Below the pieces are notes generated by a model. It ran no database searches and was not told the origin of the DNA. It saw only the letters and a program-made list of their open reading frames with translations. A stretch of 6,977 nucleotides of DNA from Rhodoferax sp. (GTDB lineage Bacteria > Pseudomonadota > Gammaproteobacteria > Burkholderiales > Burkholderiaceae_C). Positions within the stretch are counted from its first letter, which is position 1. Every line of letters starts with the position of its first letter. Made by a program: the position numbers and the translations under genes. The stretch is from assembly GCA_026785765.1 (NCBI GenBank), contig JAJAZK010000267.1, forward strand, positions 1-6,977, in the 5' to 3' direction. Of this stretch, positions 1 through 5,238 are shown piece after piece.

Positions 1-1160
1 ATGATGCGGTGGTCGTAGCTCATGGCCAGGTAGTTGATGGGTCGAACCACCACCACGCCGTTCTCGACCACCGCGCGGTCCTTCGTGGCATGCACGCCCA
101 GGATGGCCGATTGCGGCGGATTGATGATGGGAGTGGACAACATCGAACCGAACACCCCACCATTCGAGATGGAGAAGGTGCCGCCCGTCATCTCCTCGAT
201 GCCCAGCTTGCCGTCGCGCGCCTTGGTGCCGTATTCGGTGATCTTCTTTTCGATGTCGGCAAATCCCATCTGATCGGCATTGCGCAGAATCGGCACCACC
301 AGCCCGCGCGGCGAGCCCACCGCGATACCAATGTCGAAATACCCGTGGTAGACGATGTCGTTGCCATCCACCGAAGCATTCAGCACCGGGTATTTTTTGA
401 GCGCGTGCACCGCCGCTTTGACGAAGAAACTCATGAAACCGATCTTGACGCCATGCTCCTTCTCGAACTTCTCCTGAAAACGTTTGCGCATCTCGATGAC
501 CGGTGCCATGTTGACTTCGTTGAAGGTCGTCAGGATCGCGTTGGACGATTGCGACTGCAGCAGCCGCTCGGCCACCCGCGCGCGCAGGCGGCTCATGGGA
601 ACCCGTTGCTCCGGCCGCTCGCCCATTTCAACCTTGGCCGTGGCCACCTGCGGCAGCGCCGGTGCAGGGGCGCTGGCTGCCAACGGGAGACTGGGCGGAG
701 CAGTCGGCCGGGCGGCGCCAGCCACAGCCGCCAACACGTCTCCCTTGGTGACCCGGCCATCCTTGCCAGACCCGGCGACCGATCCAGCGCCGAGCTGGTT
801 GTCGGCCATTAATTTGGCGGCTGCGGGCATTGCGATCCCGGCTTTTGAGTTGCCCGGGACAGTTGCCGACTCCGCCATTTGCGCGACCGGGCTGGCCGCC
901 ACTGCTGCAGCGGCGCGGCCTTCTGTGTCGATGCGCGCGATCAGTTGTTCGGCTGCCACCGTGGCGCCGTCGGGCTGCACCAGCTCCACCAAAACACCGG
1001 CCGTCGGCGCTGGCACCTCCAGCACCACTTTGTCGGTTTCCACATCGATCAGGATCTCATCGATGGTGACGCTGTCACCGACCTTTTTCTTCCACTGCAA
1101 CAAGGTCGCTTCCGCAACCGACTCCGACAATTGCGGTACCTTGACTTCGACGATGGCCAT
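1..1160 (-). CDS. odhB: Dihydrolipoamide succinyltransferase, E2 of 2-oxoglutarate dehydrogenase (3' end cut by window)
   Basis: This is the E2 core of the 2-oxoglutarate dehydrogenase complex, which moves the succinyl group from E1 onto lipoyl-lysine and then to CoA. The ATG at 1160 gives a protein starting MAIVEVKVPQLSESV, the usual E2 N-terminus; 386 codons are visible. In order: a lipoyl domain (about residues 2-78) with lipoylated lysine K44 in ETDKV; an Ala-rich linker; a peripheral E3-binding domain (about 110-146, with GKDGRVTKGDV); a second Ala/Pro linker (148-175); and the catalytic acyltransferase domain from about 186 (PMSRLRARVAERLLQSQ). The window ends at SYDHRI, so the catalytic His (H384) is present but the rest of DHRxxDG and roughly 20-30 residues are outside. 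The E3-binding domain reads PAAAK where many family members have Arg before the Lys. The start lies 44 bases after the odhA stop with only a weak purine-rich AAAGA ribosome site and no terminator between, so co-transcription with odhA is likely. Confidence 0.97.
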   Translation of the reverse strand, partial: MAIVEVKVPQLSESVAEATLLQWKKKVGDSVTIDEILIDVETDKVVLEVPAPTAGVLVELVQPDGATVAAEQLIARIDTEGRAAAAVAASPVAQMAESATVPGNSKAGIAMPAAAKLMADNQLGAGSVAGSGKDGRVTKGDVLAAVAGAARPTAPPSLPLAASAPAPALPQVATAKVEMGERPEQRVPMSRLRARVAERLLQSQSSNAILTTFNEVNMAPVIEMRKRFQEKFEKEHGVKIGFMSFFVKAAVHALKKYPVLNASVDGNDIVYHGYFDIGIAVGSPRGLVVPILRNADQMGFADIEKKITEYGTKARDGKLGIEEMTGGTFSISNGGVFGSMLSTPIINPPQSAILGVHATKDRAVVENGVVVVRPINYLAMSYDHRI

Positions 1161-1204
1161 GTAGTTCTTTCGACAACAGTTTTCCTGAGGCGTGCTGCGC
1201 CGGG

Positions 1205-4093
1205 TTACTTGGTCAGGACAAAACCCTTGAGCTTGCCAAACGCGGCATCCACAAGCGCCTTTTGCTGCTCCTGGTGCAAATGGGAATATCCAACCGCCGG
1301 TGAGGCGGACGCAGAGCGGCCGGCGTAACCCAGCTTCTGCCCTTCGGCCATGTTTTCGTGGATGTAGTGCTGCACAAAGAACCACGCACCCTGGTTTTGC
1401 GGCTCGTCCTGACACCAGACCACATCGAACGCATTCGGATAACGCTTGAGTTCGGCCGCAAAGGCCTTGTGCGGGAACGGGTACAGCTGCTCGACGCGAA
1501 CGATCGCCGTATCGTCGCTGCCCCGTTCTTCGCGCTTGCGCACCAGGTCGTAATACACCTTTCCGGAACACGCAATCAGGCGTTTCACCTTGTCGGCTTT
1601 CAGTTCCTTGTTTTCCGGTATCACGGTCTGGAAGCTTCCCTTGGTGAACTCCGACAAGGGCGACGCCGCGTCCTTGGCGCGCAGCAGCGACTTGGGCGTC
1701 ATGATCACGAGTGGTTTGCGCAGATTGCGCACCATCTGGCGGCGCAGAACATGGAAAATCTGGCTGGCGGTGGTGGGTTGCACGATCTGCATATTGGCAT
1801 CGGCGCTGAGCTGCATGAAGCGCTCCAGCCGCGCCGAACTGTGCTCCGGACCCTGGCCTTCGTAGCCGTGCGGCAACATCAGCGTGATGCCGTTGACGCG
1901 ACCCCATTTCACTTCACCCGAGGCGATGAACTGGTCCACCACCACCTGAGCGCCGTTCACAAAGTCGCCAAATTGTGCTTCCCAGATTACCAGCGTATTG
2001 GGATCGTTCGAGGCGTAGCCGTACTCGAAGGCCAACACCGCCTCCTCGGACAGGATCGAGTCAATCACTACAAACGGCGCCTGCCCGTCTGCCACGTTTT
2101 GCAACGGGGTGTAGGTGCCCTCGTCAAACTTCTCGCGGTTCTGGTCATGAATCACCGCGTGGCGGTGGGTGAAGGTGCCACGGCCAGAGTCTTCTCCACT
2201 CAAGCGAACCGGGTAACCACTGGCAACCAGCGACGCAAACGCCATGTGTTCGCCCATACCCCAATCCACCGGGATTTCACCGCGGCCCATCGCAGCGCGG
2301 TCGGCGTACACCTTTTTTACCAGTTGGTGTGGCGCCACGCTGTCGGGAATGGTGGTCAGCCGGGCCGCCAGCCGTTTCCACTCGGCCAATGGAATGGCAG
2401 TGTCGCCGGCGTCGGTCCACTTCTTGTTCAGGTACGGCATCCAGTCCACTGCGTACTTGCTCTTGAAATTGGTCAACACCGGATCAAAGGTGTTTTTGCC
2501 GGCGTCCAGCGCAGCGCGCGTAGCCTTGACCATCTCGTCACCCAGTTTGGCGTCAAAACCCTGGGCCGCCAGCTTGTCTGCGTAAAGGCGCCGGGTGCCG
2601 GGATGCAACGCAATCTTCTTGTACATCAAGGGTTGCGTGAGGGCCGGCGTGTCCTGCTCGTTGTGGCCAAGCTTGCGGAAACAGATGATGTCGACTACCA
2701 CGTCCTTCTGGAACTCCATGCGAAAGTCCAGCGCCATCTGGGTCGCCAGAACTACCGCCTCCGGATCGTCGCCATTTACATGCAGCACCGGGGCTTCGAT
2801 CATCTTCACCACGTCCGAGCAATACAGGGTGGAGCGGCTGTCGCGCGGGTCGCTGGTGGTGAAGCCGATCTGGTTGTTGATCACGATGTGCACCGTGCCA
2901 CCGGTGCTGTAGCCGCGCGTCTGGGCCAACGCCAGGGTTTCCATGACCACGCCCTGGCCGGCAAAAGCCGCATCGCCATGCACCAGCACCGGCAATACCT
3001 GCCTGCCCTTGGGGTCGGCACGGCGGTCCATGCGCGCCCGCACTGAACCTTCGACTACCGGATTGACGATTTCCAGATGCGAGGGGTTAAACGCCAGCGT
3101 CAGATGCACCGGCCCACCCGGGGTGGAAACATCCGACGAGAACCCCTGGTGGTACTTGACGTCGCCGCTTGGCAGGTCTTCAGGGGCAGTGTGGTCAAAC
3201 TCGGCAAACAGGTCGGCTGGCAACTTGCCCAGCGAGTTCACCAGCACGTTGAGTCGGCCACGGTGCGCCATGCCGATCACGATTTCTTGCAGCCCGACCT
3301 CCCCGCCACGCTGGATCAACTCATCCATCGCGGCGATGAAACTCTCCCCGCCTTCAAGGGAAAAACGCTTCTGCCCGACGAACTTGGTATGCAGAAAACG
3401 CTCGAGGCCCTCGGCCGCCGTGAGCCGATCCAGGATATGGCGCTTCTTTTCGGCGTTGAAGCTCGGTTTACTGCGGATGGACTCCAGCTTTTGTTGCCAC
3501 CAGCGCTTTTGTGTCTGGTCGGTCATGTACATGTATTCGGCGCCGATCGTGCCGCAATAAGTCTCACGCAAGGCATTCAGCAGGTCGCGCAAGCTCATGC
3601 GGTCTTTGCCAAAGAAGGTGTTGCTGGTGTCGAACACTGCTTCCTGGTCGGCGTCGCTGAAACCGTAAAAGCCGCTTTCCAGTTCCGGAATCTTGTCGCG
3701 CTCGCTGCGTTTGAGCGGGTCCAGATCGGCCCAGCGCGCTCCCACGTTGCGGTAGGCCGCAATCAATTGCTGTACCGCCGTGCGTTTGCGCCCCATCTCT
3801 ACGTCGGTACTGGCCACCACCACACGCGTACCACCAAGTTTGGCGCGCTCGGCAAATGCGTTCACCACCGGCAGATGCGGCACGTCCTTGGCGAAACTGC
3901 CATCCACTGCCGGCACATGTTGCAAGGCATCGAAATAGTCGCGCCACGAATCCGGCACGCTGCCCGGGTTAGCCAGGTAGTTCTCGTACATCTCCTCGAC
4001 ATACGGAGCATTTCCGCCAAAAAGATAGGTGTTGCTTTGGTACGCTTGGTACACCGAAGCCGGGGCGGCGCCCGGTGGCATGGTTTGACTCAT
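1205..4093 (-). CDS. odhA: 2-oxoglutarate dehydrogenase E1 component
   Basis: This complete 962-residue E1 (E. coli SucA is about 930) is the thiamine-diphosphate enzyme that decarboxylates 2-oxoglutarate and reductively succinylates the E2 lipoyl group in the TCA cycle. The N-terminal segment that docks E1 to the complex is at 21-54 (NTYLFGGNAPYVEEMYENYL). HRGRLNVL is at 277-284, and FNPSHLEIVNPVVEGSVRAR at 335-354. The thiamine-diphosphate/Mg motif is GDAAFAGQG at 373-381 with NNQIGF at 406-411. The transketolase-like pyrimidine domain holds SGEDSGRGTF (632-641), HRHAVIH (643-649), EAQFGDF (705-711) and HGYEGQGPEHSSAR (742-755). The C-terminal domain holds RVEQLYPFP (866-874), CQDEPQNQGAW (894-904) and SASPAVGY (929-936). 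The first ATG is preferred because a GGAG lies 11 bases upstream, whereas Met5 is too far from it. It leads an operon with odhB. No key residue appears missing. Long plus-strand reading frames across this gene are codon-bias shadows. Confidence 0.98.
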   Translation of the reverse strand: MSQTMPPGAAPASVYQAYQSNTYLFGGNAPYVEEMYENYLANPGSVPDSWRDYFDALQHVPAVDGSFAKDVPHLPVVNAFAERAKLGGTRVVVASTDVEMGRKRTAVQQLIAAYRNVGARWADLDPLKRSERDKIPELESGFYGFSDADQEAVFDTSNTFFGKDRMSLRDLLNALRETYCGTIGAEYMYMTDQTQKRWWQQKLESIRSKPSFNAEKKRHILDRLTAAEGLERFLHTKFVGQKRFSLEGGESFIAAMDELIQRGGEVGLQEIVIGMAHRGRLNVLVNSLGKLPADLFAEFDHTAPEDLPSGDVKYHQGFSSDVSTPGGPVHLTLAFNPSHLEIVNPVVEGSVRARMDRRADPKGRQVLPVLVHGDAAFAGQGVVMETLALAQTRGYSTGGTVHIVINNQIGFTTSDPRDSRSTLYCSDVVKMIEAPVLHVNGDDPEAVVLATQMALDFRMEFQKDVVVDIICFRKLGHNEQDTPALTQPLMYKKIALHPGTRRLYADKLAAQGFDAKLGDEMVKATRAALDAGKNTFDPVLTNFKSKYAVDWMPYLNKKWTDAGDTAIPLAEWKRLAARLTTIPDSVAPHQLVKKVYADRAAMGRGEIPVDWGMGEHMAFASLVASGYPVRLSGEDSGRGTFTHRHAVIHDQNREKFDEGTYTPLQNVADGQAPFVVIDSILSEEAVLAFEYGYASNDPNTLVIWEAQFGDFVNGAQVVVDQFIASGEVKWGRVNGITLMLPHGYEGQGPEHSSARLERFMQLSADANMQIVQPTTASQIFHVLRRQMVRNLRKPLVIMTPKSLLRAKDAASPLSEFTKGSFQTVIPENKELKADKVKRLIACSGKVYYDLVRKREERGSDDTAIVRVEQLYPFPHKAFAAELKRYPNAFDVVWCQDEPQNQGAWFFVQHYIHENMAEGQKLGYAGRSASASPAVGYSHLHQEQQKALVDAAFGKLKGFVLTK

Positions 4094-4104
4094 AGTGCGC
4101 TGAA

Positions 4105-4108
4105 CTCC
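4105..4108 (-). promoter_or_regulatory. Ribosome binding site of odhA
   Basis: The minus strand reads ACGGAGTTCAGCGCACTATG, placing GGAG 11 bases before the ATG at 4093. It is the best Shine-Dalgarno match near the start and supports Met1 over the in-frame Met5. It directly abuts the small inverted repeat at 4109-4125. Confidence 0.6.
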
Positions 4109-4125
4109 GTTTCCCTTGAGGAAAC
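4109..4125. repeat. Inverted repeat in the odhA leader
   Basis: GTTTCC and GGAAAC form a perfect 6-base inverted repeat around a 5-base centre. It lies immediately upstream of the odhA ribosome binding site and overlaps the candidate -10 at 4124-4129 by two bases. It could be a protein-binding dyad or a weak RNA stem near the start of the transcript, or chance; six bases per arm is short. Confidence 0.35.
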
Positions 4126-4152
4126 ATTAGCCGGTCAAAGCTGGTTGATCAA
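4124..4152 (-). promoter_or_regulatory. Candidate sigma-70-type promoter of odhA-odhB
   Basis: On the minus strand TTGATC (4152-4147, 4 of 6 to the -35 consensus) is followed after exactly 17 bases by TAATGT (4129-4124, 3 of 6 to the -10 consensus), about 30 bases before the odhA start. A better -35-like TTGACC at 4138-4133 has no reasonable -10 at the right spacing. The match is weak, and position is the main argument. A 12-base palindrome overlaps the -35 element. Confidence 0.3.
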
Positions 4153-4154
4153 CC
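4143..4154. repeat. 12-base perfect palindrome upstream of odhA
   Basis: GGTTGATCAACC reads identically on both strands. It overlaps the candidate -35 hexamer of odhA, where an operator for a dimeric repressor would sit. No regulator can be named from the sequence, and the site occurs only once in this region. Confidence 0.35.
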
Positions 4155-4365
4155 TTCCGCGGCACGGCTGAGCCGGTTGGCGGATGCGACTGTGGCATGG
4201 GAAGGGCCTGCTGACCCGACGATTGTGCCACCTATGTCCCAGGCCTCCGGATCAGGCGTTTGGCAGAGCCCCATGGCATCGGGCGCTGCCGGGTGTGCGG
4301 GTGGCCCGCGATCAACGGCACCACCATCCGGCATTGCATTGGCGAGCGTGCAACACCCTGCCATT
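4155..4365. other. Non-coding stretch between odhA leader and EAL relic
   Basis: About 210 bases in which I recognise no gene. Open frames run through it on both strands but give Pro/Ala/His-rich translations without family resemblance. It may contain further decayed sequence from the EAL-domain gene in shifted frames, since the adjacent fragment begins abruptly, but I cannot align it by eye. Confidence 0.4.
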
Positions 4366-4494
4366 CGGATCGAGTTGCGCGATGCCGCGTCGTCAGGCAA
4401 GCTGGCACAGTTGCTGAGGCGCCACAGCATCTCGCCAGCGGTGATCAAACAGGAGTTGACAGAAAGCTTCCTGATGGACAACGCTATCGCCACC
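4366..4494 (+). pseudogene. Relic of an EAL-domain (cyclic-di-GMP phosphodiesterase) gene
   Basis: In one plus-strand frame this encodes ELRDAASSGKLAQLLRRHSI followed by SPAVIKQELTESFLMDN. This matches the middle of EAL domains, where an (N)xSxxQLRD segment leads through a helix of the type LAxLLxxxGIPP to xLELTESxLM. The Glu of ELTES, a metal ligand in active EAL domains, is at 4453-4455. The usual hydrophobic residue before it is Gln (IKQELTES). Only about 43 residues are recognisable of a domain of about 240. The EAL signature itself, the downstream DDFGTG loop and the catalytic Lys/Glu motifs are absent, and the translation loses resemblance after IAT at 4494, just before the hairpins. 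There is no credible start or ribosome site. It is opposite in orientation to the neighbouring genes. The family call is by eye; an internal fragment this short cannot be functional. Confidence 0.6.
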
Positions 4495-4515
4495 CACGGG
4501 ACTTGCACGCGTGAG

Positions 4516-4538
4516 GGTGCGCCCATGGTAGGCGCACC
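4516..4538. repeat. Perfect 8-base inverted repeat (hairpin B)
   Basis: GGTGCGCC (4516-4523) and GGCGCACC (4531-4538) are perfect complements around a 7-base loop CATGGTA, giving a stable GC-rich stem. It lies directly beside the A8 run at 4539-4546. Read on the minus strand it follows the T-tract of the terminator-like hairpin; read on the plus strand it is followed by A residues, so it is not itself an intrinsic terminator. Confidence 0.6.
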
Positions 4539-4564
4539 AAAAAAAAGGGACCTCAAGTCCCTTT
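4539..4564 (-). terminator. Rho-independent terminator, minus strand
   Basis: On the minus strand AAAGGGAC, loop TTGAG, GTCCCTTT forms an 8-base perfect stem whose 3' arm runs into a tract of eight T (4546-4539). This is the classic intrinsic terminator shape. It would end minus-strand transcripts coming from prpE and the P450 relic before they reach odhA. On the plus strand only three T follow, all inside the stem, so termination there should be weak. Confidence 0.7.
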
Positions 4565-4566
4565 CG

Positions 4567-5237
4567 CTACTGATCGTCCAAGCGCGGATTAAAAAACAAT
4601 GCGCCGCGCGCACTCTATCGTGACGCATCACCAGCTACGGCATGCTGCCAGCAGGTACGTCAACAGCGGCGATTCGGGTGTCACGCAATGCCTGTACAAA
4701 ATTCAGCAGACCTACCGGTTTGAGCCGCATGGTCTCTTTGGCGCAAGCTTCCACCCAATCTGGCTGGCCCAACTTGCTGGGTACATACATGGCTTGCAGG
4801 CGCGCTTTCAGCTATAGCCGTGTCTTCGTCCTATTCAAGCGTGTTGAACTCGCTGCCGATAGCCAGCCGCCCAATCGCGTCCGCCGTAAAACGCATCAGG
4901 TCGCCTTGAATGTCAATCGTCGTCCCATTGACTGCGGCCTGCAGCCAGCACCGTTGCAGGCGCTTCGTCACTTTGGAGAGCCACCGGAAACAGGCCCGCT
5001 TATCGAAGGGCTAAAACCTGCCTTCGGCGGAAACCCTCCCTGTTGGAAACGCACCCTTCTGCCCTGGCCGACTTGCGCAAGCAGCTGCTTTAACAGCGGC
5101 CAGTGGCGGCGTTCCTTGTCGCAGCGGCCCGCGTGCGCGTAAGGCAGGCCGCCTGGACCATGAAGGTCGAGCGGCAGCGTGCCGGACTCGCCCCCGCGCA
5201 ATTTAACGTACCCCAGCCGGCCGGCAGTAGGCCGCAT
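4567..5237 (-). pseudogene. Degraded cytochrome P450 gene
   Basis: Three pieces in P450 order are recognisable on the minus strand. Piece 1 (5237-about 5060) contains GPGGLPY and DKERRHWPLLKQLLAQVG, like the proline-rich N-terminal hinge and A-helix (PGPxGLPxxGN...). Piece 2 (5010-4834, a different frame, bounded by TAG codons at 5013-5011 and 4833-4831) reads RWLSKVTKRLQRCW then TIDIQGDLMRFTADAIGRLA and NTLE, like the C/D-helix region (VDLQADLMRYTVDV...NTLE). Piece 3 (4811-4638, same frame as piece 1) reads WVEACAKETMRLKPV then QALRDTRIAAVDVPAGS. It includes the K-helix ExxR motif (ETMR, 4736-4725). After a TAG at 4637-4635 it continues LVMRHDRVRAAH. The I-helix (AGxDT) and the heme-binding Cys loop are missing. 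About 670 bases remain of the roughly 1.3-1.4 kb expected. Frame changes, stops and deletions rule out a working enzyme. The first ATG lies one base after the prpE stop, but the original start is uncertain. Confidence 0.8.
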
Positions 5238-5238
5238 T

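Noticed and set aside
9..1164. Plus-strand open frames (267 and 226 codons) opposite odhB
   Set aside because: The minus-strand translation gives a textbook E2 with lipoyl, E3-binding and catalytic domains; the plus frames are shadows.
1358..4171. Long plus-strand open frames (562 and 364 codons) opposite odhA
   Set aside because: They lie exactly antisense to a full-length, motif-complete E1 gene, are His/Arg/Val-rich without family resemblance, and are the usual by-product of high-GC codon use.
4149..4631. Minus-strand 160-codon open frame between odhA and the P450 relic
   Set aside because: Its first about 20 codons continue the P450 relic frame and the rest is antisense to the EAL fragment. 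It has no ribosome site, no recognisable domain, and crosses both hairpins.
4642..5142. Plus-strand 166-codon open frame
   Set aside because: The protein-family signal in this stretch is on the minus strand (P450 pieces). The plus frame is low-complexity and unrecognised.
4094..5238. CRISPR array, tRNA, insertion sequence or riboswitch in the gap
   Set aside because: I saw no regularly spaced repeats, cloverleaf, transposase fragment, terminal inverted repeats with target duplications, or recognisable riboswitch core.
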